Shown piece by piece: positions 37,191 to 47,724 of a DNA stretch of 64,000 nt. This DNA comes from Otis tarda. Its lineage: Eukaryota; Chordata; Aves; Otidiformes; Otididae. Each line of letters opens with the position of its first letter. Within the stretch, counting starts at the first letter, position 1. The position numbers and the translations under genes are program-made. The notes beneath the pieces are model-generated. The model was given only the letters and a program-made list of their open reading frames with translations. It made no database searches and was not told the origin of the DNA. Location: assembly GCA_026413225.1 (NCBI GenBank), contig CM048552.1:161398053-161462052 (forward strand), written 5' to 3'.

Positions 37191-40100
37191 AGAATCATAG
37201 AATCATAGAATCATAGAATGGTTAGAGTTGGAAGGGACCTTCAAAGGTCATCTAGTCCAACCCCCCTGCAAGAGCAGGGACATCCCTGACTAGATCAGGT
37301 TGCTCAGAGCCTCATCCAGCCTGGGCTTGAACATTTCCAGGGATGGGGCATCCACCACCTCTCTGGGCAACCTGTTCCAGTGCTCTACAACTCTCGTTGT
37401 AAAAAATTTTTTTCTAATATCTAATCTAAACCTACCTCCTTCTAATTTAAACCCATTACCCCTTGTCCTATCACAACAGGCCCTACTGAACAGCTTCTCC
37501 CCATCTTTCCTGTAGGCCCCCTTGAGGTATTGGAAGACCGCTATCAGGTCTCCCCGGAGCCTCCTCTTCTCCAGGCTGAACAGCCCCAACTCTCTCAGCC
37601 TGTCCTCATAGGAGAGGTGCTCCAGCCCTCTGATCATCTTGGTGGCCCTTCTCTGGACCCTTTCCAACTGGTCCATGTCCTTCTTGTGTTGGGGACTCCA
37701 GAACTGGACACAGTACTCCAGGTGGGGTCTCACCAGGGCAGAGTAGAGGGGCAGAATCACCTCCCTCGACCTGCTGGCCACGCTCCTCTTGATGCAGCCC
37801 AGGATGCGGTTGGCCTTCTGGGCCACAAGGGCGCATTGCCCGCTCATGTTGAGCCTCTCGTCTACCAGCACTCCCAAGTCCTTCTCCTCAGGGCTGCTCT
37901 CAATCCAATCTTCGCCCAGCCTGTATTTGTGCCTGGGATTGCCACGACCCAGGTGCAGGACCTTGCACTTGGCCTGGTTGAACTTCATGAGGTTGGCACG
38001 GGCCCACCTCTCCAGCCTGTCAAGGTCCCTCTGGATGGCATCCCTCCCTTCCAGCGAGTCGACGGCACCACACAGCTTGGTGTCATCGGCGAACTTGCTG
38101 AAGGTGCGCTCTATCCCACTGTCCATGTCGCCGACAAAGATGTTGAACAGGGCCGGGCCCAACACGGACCCCTGAGGGACGCCACTGGTGACCGGTCTCC
38201 ACTTGGACATTGAGCCGTTGACCACCACTCTCTGAGTGCGGCCATCCAGCCAACTCCTTATCCACCGAGTGGTCCATCCATCAAACCCATGCCTCTCTAG
38301 TTTAGAGAGAAGGATGTCATGCGGGACAGTGTCAAAAGCTTTGCACAAGTCCAGGTAGACGATATCCGTTGCCCGTCCCTTGTCCACCGATGCTGTTACC
38401 CCGTCATAAAAGGCCACCAAATTGGTCAGGCACGATCTGCCCTTGGTGAAGCCATGTTGGCTGTCACCAACCACCTCCTTGCTCTCCATGTGCCTTAGCA
38501 TGGTTTCCAGGAGAATCTGCTCCATGACCTTGCCAGGCACAGAGGTGAGGCTGACCGGCCTGTAGTTGCCCGGGTCTTCCTTACTCCCCTTTTTAAAAAT
38601 GGGGGTTATGTTCCCTCTCTTCCAGTCATCGGGGACCTCACCAGACCGCCACGATTTCTCAAATATGATGGCCAGTGGCTTGGCAACTTCATCCGCCAGT
38701 TCCCTCAGGACGCGCGGATGGATCTCATCAGGCCCCATGGACTTGTGCACCTTCAAGTTCCTTAGATGGTCCTGAACCTGCTCTTTGAGCACCGTGGGCG
38801 GTTCTTCATCCTCACAGTCCCTGCCTGTGCCTTCCACAGCTTGGGTGGGGAGACAAGAGCCCTTATCAGTGAAGACTGAGGCAAAAAAGTCGTTGAGTAC
38901 CTCAGCCTTCTCCACATCCCAGGTAACCACGACACCTGTTACCTTCCGGAGGGGGCCTACATTCTCCTTGGATTTTCTTTTGTCCCCTACATACCTGTAA
39001 AAGCTTTTCTTGTTACTTTTTATATCCCTGGCCAGATTCGATTCCATTAGGGCTTTAGCCTTCCTCACCCTATCCCTGGCCGCTCGCACAGCCACTCGGT
39101 AGTCCTCCCAGGCTACCTGTCCCCGCTTCCACCCTCTATAGGCTTCCTTCTTTACTTTCAGTTGGTCCAGGAGCTCCTTGCTCATCCACACTGGCCTCCT
39201 GGCCTTTTTGCCAGACTTCTTCTTCATCGGGATGCACCTCTGCTGAGCTTGGAGGAGGTGCTCCTTAAATATGGACCAACTTTCCTGGGCCCCTCTTCCC
39301 TCCAGGGCCTCCTCCCATGGCACTTTGCCCATGAGGTTCCTGAAGAGGCCGAAGTCCGCCTTCCTGAAATCTAGGGCAGAGAGCTTACTGTGCAGTTTCC
39401 TCGCCGCCCCGTGGATCTTGAATTCCACCGCGTCATGGTCACTGCAGCCAAGGCTGTCCATCAGTTTCACGTCCCCCACCAGCCCCTCCCTGTTGGTGAG
39501 CGCAAGGTCCAGCATGGCACCCCTCCTTGTCGGCTCCTCTATCGCCTGCAGGAGGAAGTTATCGTCCACGCATTCCAGGAACCTCCTGGACTGCCTGTGC
39601 CCTGCTGTGTTGTCTGTCCAACAGATGTCAGGGTGGTTGAAGTCCCCCATGAGGACCAGGGCTTGTGACCGCTGTGAGGCTGCTCCTATCTGGCTATAGA
39701 GCGCCTCATCCGCTCTATCTTCATGGCCAGGTGGCCTGTAACAGACCCCCACCGTAACATCCCCCGTCCGTCCCTGTCCTCTGATCTTGACCCATAAGCT
39801 CTCTGTCAGCTCCTCCCCCATCCCCAGGCGGAGCTCCACGCACTCCAGCCGGTTGCTGACATAGAGAGCGACACCCCCTCCTCGTCTTCCCTGCCTGTCT
39901 TTTCTAAAAAGCCTGTACCCCTCCATGTTGACGCTCCAGTCATAAGAGTCGTCCCACCACGTCTCCGTGATGCCAACAAGGTTGTAGCCCTGCTCGCGCG
40001 CACGCATCTCCAGTTCTTCCTGTTTATTCCCCATGCTGCGTGCGTTGGTATAGAGACACTTCAGCAGGGTCCCCGATAAAACCGACTTGCTGGCTGGAGT

Positions 40101-40889
40101 GACAGGTGTTCTTTTGTATTGCAGATTAGGTTTATTTGCACCTACCTGCGATCCTTCCCTGACTTCTGGGCGCTTGGTGCTGGCGCCATGCCGATAGCCG
40201 TGGGCTGAACTGTGCTCCCCCTCCCCCAGCAATACTAGTTTAAAGCCCTCCAGACAAGTCTGGCAAGCCTACGTCCAAGCACACTCTTCCCCTTCTCATT
40301 TAGGTGTACGCCATCCTGCCCTAGCAGCCCGGGCTTCTCAAAGCACGCCCCATGGTCAAGATACCCAAAGCCCTGGCTGTAACACCACTCCCTGAGCCAT
40401 GAGTTGACTTGCCAGATACGCCTGGCCCTTTCAGGCCCCTGCCCTTCGACCGGGAGGATAGAGGAGAATACCACTTGAGCCCCAGAGTCTTTGACTGTAG
40501 AACCCAGGGCTCTGAAGTCCCTTTTGATGTTTCTTAGGCTGCTGCTAGCTGTGTCGCTGGCCCCCACATGAAACACCAGTAACGGATAATAGTCTGTAGG
40601 CTGTATGAGGCCAGGTATTCTCTTGGCAACATCCCTGACACGAGCCCCCAGGAGACAGCACACCTCCCGAGAGAGCGGGTCAGGTCGGCAGATGGGTGCC
40701 TCCGTCCCCCTCAGGAGGGAGTCACCCACTACTACCACTCGCCTCTTTTTCTTGGAAGCACTGGTTATCACGCGAGCCGGTCGGGCTACCTCGCACGGCT
40801 CCAGTACCTCCCCCGAGGTGCTGGGTCTTACTTCTTCGGTCTGCAGAGCAGCAAAGCGGTTCTGCAGGGGCACCTCGGGTTTCTGGGGA
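37191..40889 (-). mobile_element. Long young CR1 nested in the older CR1
   Basis: This minus-strand LINE of about 3.7 kb carries most of ORF1, all of ORF2, a 3' untranslated region of about 100 nt and a tail of three to four octamers (37191-37217). It lies inside the older plus-strand CR1: host sequence stops at 37190 and resumes at 40897. AGATGAT (37184-37190) and AGCTGAT (40890-40896) match at six of seven bases and may be a short target-site duplication. The element lacks the 5' end of CR1 (5' untranslated region and start of ORF1), so it is moderately 5'-truncated. The open frames and close similarity to the copy at 60382 indicate recent insertion. Confidence 0.93.
37290..40232 (-). CDS. 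CR1 ORF2: endonuclease and reverse transcriptase, intact
   Basis: An uninterrupted 980-codon frame encodes the CR1 polyprotein that nicks target DNA and primes reverse transcription from the nick. The apurinic-type endonuclease occupies about residues 55-275, with N63 (YTNARS), E90 (ITETWW), YRPP (165-168), GDFN (196-199) and SDHD (264-267). The reverse transcriptase follows from about residue 540, with DLCKAFD (628-634), PQGSVLGP (686-693) and the FADD active site (714-717, at 38082-38093). All expected catalytic acids are present. The C-terminal region ends in ALSNLI. The first codon at 40230-40232 is TTG, not ATG. The first ATG in frame is codon 67, already inside the endonuclease, so initiation probably depends on ORF1 termination two bases upstream or on an upstream non-AUG codon. 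The protein should be catalytically competent if made, but the element lacks its own promoter. Confidence 0.93.
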   Translation of the reverse strand: MLGEGEHSSAHGYRHGASTKRPEVREGSQVGANKPNLQYKRTPVTPASKSVLSGTLLKCLYTNARSMGNKQEELEMRAREQGYNLVGITETWWDDSYDWSVNMEGYRLFRKDRQGRRGGGVALYVSNRLECVELRLGMGEELTESLWVKIRGQGRTGDVTVGVCYRPPGHEDRADEALYSQIGAASQRSQALVLMGDFNHPDICWTDNTAGHRQSRRFLECVDDNFLLQAIEEPTRRGAMLDLALTNREGLVGDVKLMDSLGCSDHDAVEFKIHGAARKLHSKLSALDFRKADFGLFRNLMGKVPWEEALEGRGAQESWSIFKEHLLQAQQRCIPMKKKSGKKARRPVWMSKELLDQLKVKKEAYRGWKRGQVAWEDYRVAVRAARDRVRKAKALMESNLARDIKSNKKSFYRYVGDKRKSKENVGPLRKVTGVVVTWDVEKAEVLNDFFASVFTDKGSCLPTQAVEGTGRDCEDEEPPTVLKEQVQDHLRNLKVHKSMGPDEIHPRVLRELADEVAKPLAIIFEKSWRSGEVPDDWKRGNITPIFKKGSKEDPGNYRPVSLTSVPGKVMEQILLETMLRHMESKEVVGDSQHGFTKGRSCLTNLVAFYDGVTASVDKGRATDIVYLDLCKAFDTVPHDILLSKLERHGFDGWTTRWIRSWLDGRTQRVVVNGSMSKWRPVTSGVPQGSVLGPALFNIFVGDMDSGIERTFSKFADDTKLCGAVDSLEGRDAIQRDLDRLERWARANLMKFNQAKCKVLHLGRGNPRHKYRLGEDWIESSPEEKDLGVLVDERLNMSGQCALVAQKANRILGCIKRSVASRSREVILPLYSALVRPHLEYCVQFWSPQHKKDMDQLERVQRRATKMIRGLEHLSYEDRLRELGLFSLEKRRLRGDLIAVFQYLKGAYRKDGEKLFSRACCDRTRGNGFKLEGGRFRLDIRKKFFTTRVVEHWNRLPREVVDAPSLEMFKPRLDEALSNLI

Positions 40890-40924
40890 AGCTGATCTTT
40901 AAGGTCGCTTCCAACCCAAATCAT
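40235..40924 (-). CDS. CR1 ORF1, 5'-truncated, esterase-like domain
   Basis: The 229-codon frame ends in TAG two bases before ORF2. Residues from about 11 onward are CR1 ORF1. After a basic stretch (KKKRR, 58-62), an SGNH/GDSL-type esterase fold is indicated by GDSLLRG (67-73, nucleophile S69), HVGASD (119-124) and DGVHLN (204-209, giving D204 and H207 of the triad). The usual asparagine in the third block (GxND) reads GASD here. In CR1-type LINEs this protein is thought to bind RNA and help form the ribonucleoprotein particle. The N-terminal part of normal ORF1 is missing. The first ten residues ([10 protein letters not shown]) are not CR1 ORF1: they are antisense translation of the 3' tail of the host CR1, which donates the ATG at 40922-40924. 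Confidence 0.8.
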   Translation of the reverse strand: MIWVGSDLKDQLPQKPEVPLQNRFAALQTEEVRPSTSGEVLEPCEVARPARVITSASKKKRRVVVVGDSLLRGTEAPICRPDPLSREVCCLLGARVRDVAKRIPGLIQPTDYYPLLVFHVGASDTASSSLRNIKRDFRALGSTVKDSGAQVVFSSILPVEGQGPERARRIWQVNSWLREWCYSQGFGYLDHGACFEKPGLLGQDGVHLNEKGKSVLGRRLARLVWRALN

Positions 40925-40937
40925 TCTATGATTCTAT
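40897..40937 (+). mobile_element. Older CR1, right part of split host copy
   Basis: CTTTAAGGTCGCTTCCAACC followed by ATCATTCTATGATTCTAT is the last part of a plus-strand CR1, including two octamers. It continues exactly from the break at 37190. It also provides the start codon and first codons of the minus-strand ORF1 frame. Confidence 0.88.
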
Positions 40938-42220
40938 TAAAATGGTGTTCAAGAGTATAGACTGGATTATATGTCCTGGCTGATCTTGTTTTACTGATTC
41001 TAGAATAATGTTGTAAAATGTACATGTTAGTTATTACAATATTGTGACAAGCTCTAGGTACACAGCAAAGTTTAAAAAAAGAAAACAAAAATCAACAGAA
41101 AATATAACTCTGAGTCATTAGGTGGCATTTTTGAGTCTGTACTGAGGAAATACCCGGACTGATGCTCTATGTTGCTGGAGGCAGAGTCTTTCATGTCAGA
41201 TATGGAACTGTGGCCCCAATCACTTATAATTAGAGGGTCCCATGACACTTTTTTTGAGGAATTCAGGGAAATAAGGTCCAGTATCCTGGCGAGATTCCAG
41301 TGCTGGTAATTACATTATAATCCTAATTTTTTTTCCCATTAAATTGCAGCTGGGGAAAAGAGTTCATCTCCATTTTAACAGTTACAAGGAGAAAAAACTC
41401 AAACCTCACCATTCTCCTGCTACTGATGGGAAGGGCTGTAGTGCTTCTAATCCAAAAAACACTGTGTGAAGTGCCTCCAATTGCACTTTGGGGCAGTGCA
41501 GGACAAATGAAGTATTGTTTTTAACCAAAAAGAAAAAAAAAAACCTGGTTTTTTTTTCTTATAACATAGTTATATTACTCATTTTCTTTAAAAAAAAAAA
41601 ACAGCATATATTTCTCATAACATACCAAAGCAGCAGAAATACATAGGATTTTGCAGATTCGTCACAAAAATAATTTACCCATTCTAGATCTGGTGATTCC
41701 TCCAGAAAATATTCTATTTTATTATATTTTTTAGTGTATTTGCCAGCTCTTAGAAGAAGTATATTCCTTGGGTTCAGATTACGCAGTCTTCACTGATCTT
41801 AATGTAGTGAGAATGCTGTGGATCGTCACCTTAAGAGAGCTGGCAAAACTACATTTCAGCAGGAGATGGAAATCTTCTTTCTTTGTTCAGCTCTTCTTAT
41901 GTCTACCATATTTGGTGGTCATTTTTCTGTATCACTTGTATCATGTCAACACTTCTGCTGAAGCACCTTGTGCTTTCCACTAATCTGGATTTCTGATACA
42001 ATTCTCCAGAAACTACAGAGACCAAAGAAGTGAGTGCAATTCCAATGCACCACTTCAAACAGCCGACACAACATCTGTAGGTAAAAATTTGGGAATTTTC
42101 CACTGAGGACTACAATGGAAAGGGAGAAAGGGAACCGGAAGGCAGAGCTATACTACAGCTTGGGATTGAGGGTTAAGGGACCTGCCCTGTCCTGAGAAGG
42201 ACTTTAGTGCTGCTCAGTAT
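40938..42220. other. AT-rich unique sequence without a recognisable gene
   Basis: The open frames are short and overlap on opposite strands (41768-41983 plus, 41903-42103 minus). No motif is recognised. Confidence 0.55.
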
Positions 42221-43142
42221 ATCATAGAATCGTAGAATCATAGAATGATTAGGGTTGGAAGGGACCTTCAAAGGTCATCTAGTCCAACCCCCCTGCAAGG
42301 AGCAGGGACATCCCTGACTAGATCAGGTTGCTCAGAGCCTCATCCAACCTGGCCTTGAACGTTTCCAGGGATGGGGCTTCTACCACCTCTCTGGACAACC
42401 TGTTCCAGTGTTCTACAACTCGCATTGTAAAAAAATTTTTCCTAATATCTAATCTAAATCTACCTCCCTCTGTTTTGAAACCATTACCCCTTGTCCTATC
42501 ACAACAGACCCTACTAAACAGCCTCTCCCCATCTTTCTTGTAGGCCCCTGGAAGGTACTGGAAGACCGCTATAAGGTCTCCCCGGAGCCTCCTCTTCTCC
42601 AGGCTGAACAGCCCCAACTCTCTCAGCCTGTCCTCATAGGAAAGGTGCTCCAGCCCTCTGATCATCTTTGTGGCCCTCCTCTGGACCTTGTCCAACTGGT
42701 CCATGTCCTTCTTATGTTGGGGGCTCCAGAGCTGGACACAGTACTCCAGGTGGGGTCTCACCAGGGCAGGGTAGAGGGGGAGAATCACCTCCCTTGACCT
42801 GCTGGCCACGCTCCTCTTGATGCAGCCCAGAATGCGGTTGGCCTTCTGGGCTGCAAGGGTGCATTGCCAGCTCATGTTGAGCTTCTCATCCACCAGCACT
42901 CCCAAGTCCTTCTCCTCAGGGCTGCTCTCAATCCATTCTCTGCCCAGCCTGTATTTGTGCCTGGGATTGCCATGACCCAGGTGCAGGACCTTGCACTTGG
43001 CGTGGTTGAACTTCATGAGGTTGGCACAGGCCCACCTCTCCAGCCTGTCAAGGTCCCCCTGGATGGCATCCCTCCCTTCCAGCGTGTCGATGGCACCACA
43101 CAACTTGGTGTCATCAGCGAACTTGCTGAGGGTGCGCTCTAT
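42221..43142 (-). mobile_element. 5'-truncated CR1, older than the nested copy
   Basis: The minus-strand CR1 starts with its octamer tail at 42221 (one unit mutated to AGAATCGT). It continues through the 3' untranslated region and the last 270 or so codons of ORF2, and stops just before the FADD active site. The 5' junction lies at about 43142, after GGTGCGCTCTAT. It shares TAT with the left flank (CAGTAT, 42215-42220). It is a typical dead 5'-truncated insertion. Confidence 0.93.
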
Positions 43143-43214
43143 AAATGATCCACACTGCACTATATAAATGATGCACATTGTCCACGCTAATGAAGGATCT
43201 TGATCAGTTTTCAT
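42318..43214 (-). pseudogene. Truncated CR1 ORF2 C-terminus fused to flanking sequence
   Basis: An open frame of 298 codons survives. Residues 1-24 are translated from flanking unique DNA. CR1 starts at about [17 protein letters not shown], so only the last reverse transcriptase motif (FADD) and the C-terminal region remain. The LDLCKAFD and PQGSVLGP motifs are missing, so no polymerase activity is possible. The frame has no stop or shift but has more substitutions (for example [30 protein letters not shown]) than the 60474 copy. It is a relic, not a gene. Confidence 0.85.
43140..43180 (+). repeat. Imperfect 18-bp direct repeat beside CR1 junction
   Basis: TATAAATGATCCACACTG at 43140-43157 is repeated as TATAAATGATGCACATTG at 43163-43180 (16 of 18 match). 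The first unit begins at the 5' junction of the CR1 at 42221-43142. It may be a local duplication formed during or after insertion. Confidence 0.6.
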
Positions 43215-45715
43215 TCTGGCTAACTCTGGTACCTTCTAGTGTGCTAGATGGTATTACCCCAAATCCCACAATTACAGAGAGATGGTGTGTCCCTCCTTTA
43301 TATATGTGTTAGTAATTAAATACCCCAAAATCTCTTTTCACCTTCTGGGGGTGGAAGAGTGGGTGTAGCAGGGAGAGCCCTCTCCCCTACCTTGCTACAA
43401 GAGATACTTCTACTAGAATCAGCACAAAATCTCTGCAAAATACATAAGTCCACAGACAGAAAATGTTGCTTTGTCACCTCTAGTTAGCTATTTCTGTCCT
43501 GAATTATTTCGAATGGGTACAACTCCCACCTTTTTGCTTGTTGATTGGTGTATGTCTCAGTATTATTTGAGAGCTGTAAGGATAAAAAAGTCACCTAAGT
43601 AGTTTCCAGTACTCAAGAAGATAACAAATGCATTTTTAAAGCAGAACAATCTGAAGCTTGTTATTCTAGAGGCAAATTGTTAACCTTTTCACTATGTAAT
43701 GGTCTGTGGACCTGAAGAAAAGAACAGGATGTGGATCACAGTTAATTTTATTTTCTCCCTTTATTCTTTAGAGATTTACTTCACCTCAGATTAAATGGCA
43801 GCTCTTTCTTTGCCATTAAGTTTTCCGAAAATAGTGCCTAGGGTTTAAATATAATTTACATCACAGTCAAAAGAATAATCACATAAATAAGAATTTATGA
43901 ATAATTAATCGCAACTGCTATTACATTAGCACAATGCTATTTTTAATTTATGGGGACTACAATGGCATCTTTACCAACCTGACAAGGGACAAGCAGAATT
44001 AAATTAGCACACTGTTCAACTGATGAATCATTGTATAGGCACAGAGAGACTGATTGATTGATTAATATTTTCACTGTGATCATGCTACCGCGTACCTGAA
44101 CAACAAGAAAAATCTGATGTTACAAACAGTGTCCTCAACCACAAAAGGATGATAAAAGTCCCGCTAACACAGACAAGTATTGTTAATGGTGTTTTCACTG
44201 AAAAGGAATTATTTTGCTCTCAATAAAAGAAGGGATGAAATCGAAACTCTACTGCAGCTGCCATAATCTGCTGAATGCTTACAATTCAATGGGGGGAAAA
44301 GAGCTCTGCTGAAGTGCTCCAGTAATGATACTCCTGCCTGAAAAGTAACTGAAACTTTCAAAACACTCAAAATGTGCCCATTTTTACATTCCTGATAGTG
44401 AAAGAAAACACAGCGTTTTTCTTCTGAAAAATGTCAGATAAGATACACACTCTAGTTTTGTGCCTTTTTTCTCCTATTTCCCTACCCAGATGTCTACTAA
44501 TTCGTACAGCTCCATGGAAACAGAACAACTGAAAACATAGTGAAAGATTGAGGAGCAGTTACAAAAGTGAATTTGAAGAAGAGGCTTTTGGTTTTGTGTT
44601 TCCTTCAGGTAGTAACATGTGGAACTGATACTTTAAAAGTATTTAAAGCAGAGAAAGATAAAAGCATAGATCTCCATTTTTCTATGATAAATTACGTTGG
44701 TATTTCAAAGGAAAGTATTGCAGATGAAGGTAGCTGGAATTTTCAGACAAAATTATTTCTCATTTGGCTTGCAGAACAGAAGTTTTCCAGAGAAAAGTGG
44801 TGCTGCTTTTAGCAAAGATGGAATTACTGGTCATCATCTGTGAAAAGGGATGTTTGAGAGACAGGTTCACACTGCTTTTTTCCTTGATTCAGATGTATGA
44901 TTTCATCTTTATACTCTTAATTTCATCTAAAAGATGCTGGTTTTACTCCAGTACAGTACTAGGAGAAGCTCTGAAATACGAGAGGTGTCTTAAGAGCAAA
45001 AAAAAAATTATTTCCTTTCTTGCTCTGCCTTGAAGACCTAAATATTGCCTATAGATACAGAAAAATTTGTATCACTTCCAATCTCTTTTCTACTCCCCCA
45101 TTATTCAGATAGGGATATTATGAAACAGAAATTCATGCTACAAAAGTTTCTCAAACTCTATATAAATTTATACCCTAAAGTGTATATTAAAGATAGAATA
45201 TATCTTTATTGTACAGTTTAGATTTTAGCAACTGTCTTTATTTTGTTCCAATACTCAAACTGATTAAGACAATTTCTTAATATCAAAACGTGTAGAATAC
45301 AACAAAAAGTGCTCTAGTAGGAAAAAGTTCCATTATGAAAGAAGGGATGGAAACGTGTTTATTTAGTCATCAGATCAAAAGAAGATGAATTAATACAGAC
45401 AGCTTCTAGGTCCTTCACTCAAACATATATGTTGTTGAAAATAAGATATCCCTTCAAATTCATGCAAACTGTTCTGCTCCAACATCTACATCTATATCTG
45501 GGGATCAAGGGACAGTCATACAACCTAAGTGTCAGCAGAGAGGTAGTCAGGACATTTCCACTATTGTAAACAAGGAGGAAAGTCGTGTTTCACAGATAGC
45601 AATTAGGTCTTTGGTGGGTCAGTCTGGAGATGTGCATCTAGTTCCACTTTTTATATGGATAGCTGAGGGTCACCACTTTCCCACCTAGGAATTTCCATAC
45701 AGAGTTTGTTCACAG
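43181..45715. other. AT-rich unique sequence without a recognisable gene
   Basis: No gene, RNA or transposon is recognised. Open frames at 44567-44812 and 44764-45033 are short and without motifs. Confidence 0.55.
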
Positions 45716-45800
45716 TCACAGAATCAATCAGAGATTCGTTGAGGTTGGAATGGATCTGTGCAGGACATCTTACCCAACCCCAGCTCTGTTTCATACACAG
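45716..45800 (-). mobile_element. Old CR1 3'-end fragment
   Basis: CACAGAATCAATCAGAGATT (a decayed octamer tail), then CGTTGAGGTTGGAATGGATC and ACCCAACCCCAGC, matches the minus-strand pattern of CR1 3' ends of a subfamily different from the young copies. It is heavily mutated. Confidence 0.6.
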
Positions 45801-47691
45801 TTTCTCAGATAAGTTATTCTTCGGTTAAATGACTTGGAAATGGTGAGATGTTGCCAACACTCTGTTTCCCTGACGGCTGGGATAACCCCAGAGCAGTTCC
45901 AGGGAAGGAGACTGACAAAACAGGAGTTTCAGGACAGAAGAAACCCAGGCCACTTCCCTGCCCAAAGGCCAGCACCAGACAGACTTTGGCATGGTGTTTC
46001 GCAAGCTGGCTACCTTGAACAAAGGCCTGCCTTTCTGAGGCAGGATGATTTAAAAAAATGCAGACAGAAGCAGAGGCAGCAGGCAACAAAGCAGCCAGGT
46101 GGAAGAACTGAATCTGCGAACAAAAGCACATCTCCTTACCATACTGTGCTTCAGGAACGGTACTTTGACACAATCCTACTTATTTCACAAAGGAAGTACA
46201 AAGAGGGATTCAACCTCATTGTCATTTTCTCCTCTAACACAAAGGGTCCTCGGGACTCTAATTACTAGCTAACTTCTCAGATAAAGAAAGGGAAATGCTG
46301 GTAGGAGTCACGGAATTTATTTTTAAGAAGACAAAAATGTGAGCAGGTTTTTTTGATGAACCAAAAAAGAGCAAGCATGAGCATGTTTAAAAAAGTCCAA
46401 AATGGACACAGTAATTTTAAATAAGACTAAAAGATAAGAGGTGCTAAAGGGGATCAAAGCAGCATCTGGTGGTTTCTGAGAAAATGAGAAGCTGACTTTA
46501 AAAACAATATTAAACCTTTGTTGGATTAGCAGTTATCAAAGGCTTCAGTAGAAAAGCATCAGAGGAACTGATGAAGTGACCATCAGCCTGCTGGTGATAA
46601 TTTAAAAAGTTTTCCATGAAATAATCAATGCTAGTCAAACTTTTGTTCTGAATTCACTAATGGAAGTGACCTATAACTTAAAGTTAAAAGCTCAGAAATC
46701 ATGTTTCACAAATACAGTGTAAATCTATCATCTGGATACAAAATCGAGCTTGCTGTAATACTTTAACAGATTTTATATATAAAAGACATCTATTCATAAT
46801 ATATAGTGACACTCAAGGGAAGAGATACGAGGCTGTTCCAGCCAAAAAAAAAAAAAATCTTTTTTTTTCCTCTTTTGCTGGAGGAAGAGCTTTATTTGAA
46901 TTACAGCCAGATGAATGGTTGTAGGGAACAGGAATGGGGTTCCTATCAGTCACTCCAAATTGGCTAGACCTATTAGACTGCTGGGGCACATGTCTTTCTC
47001 CAAAAACTTGACAATACTATGCAGATCCAGCACAATCTTTGTAATACAAGCTGCAGTCTAAGTAGTTAATTTGAGCTGGTCGAGGTCCAAGCAGGAGAAT
47101 GAAGCTGCTGTCAGGCAAGAGAAATGATTGCAGAGGCTGTACTGACAAATTCAGCGTGGTATACTCACTACCAGTCTATGTGCATTTAAATAATTGAACA
47201 AAGAATTACAGGATGATTTGCTACTTTTAGCCTGATTATTACACCTAGACATAGCTAATGTACAAAGCAACATATTTAAAAATTGTGGGAGGATATTTAT
47301 CTGTCTTCAAACTGAATGGAAATAAACCTACTTTTTTTCAAAGTAGTAATTCACATTGACTTTATGCTCATAAAATGAACACCAAGGTGGTACAAAATGA
47401 CTAGATCCAGCAGATCCTTGTAGAAATGAAGAGCTTTATATTATTCTAGTCTTACTAGTGCATATTTGGGTTTGCCATACATCAGTTTCTGCAGAGACTG
47501 AGAAGAAATCACTTCTGTTATCAGCAGGGAAAATTAATTCCTGAAGAGAACTCTTGCAGGTGCCTGTGTTTTAGCATTCCTGCTTTTGAGACCTTTCTAG
47601 AGCTGAACAAATATACTTGAGAAGACAACACACGAATGAAAAAGGGCATGAGAAGGCAATGGTTCTTCACAAGAAAAATCTGTATTTGAGG

Positions 47692-47724
47692 TTTTTTTTT
47701 CCTTTTTTTTTTTTTTTTTTTTTA
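47692..47724. repeat. T-rich homopolymer tract
   Basis: A T run with one CC interruption at about 47701 is visible. It is a simple repeat. Confidence 0.8.

Noticed and set aside
37530-38213. Plus-strand 227-codon open frame across the nested CR1, and the same frame at 60714-61397
   Set aside because: These are antisense shadows of CR1 ORF2. They recur only because the two copies are near-identical.
45834-46268. Plus-strand 144-codon frame following an old CR1 fragment
   Set aside because: It overlaps a 119-codon minus-strand frame and has no recognisable domain, splice sites or promoter. It is likely chance in a less AT-rich patch.
46842-46870. A run followed by T run as a hairpin
   Set aside because: Adjacent homopolymers pair trivially and are common in AT-rich DNA. 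The same applies at 25312-25330 and 26728-26750.
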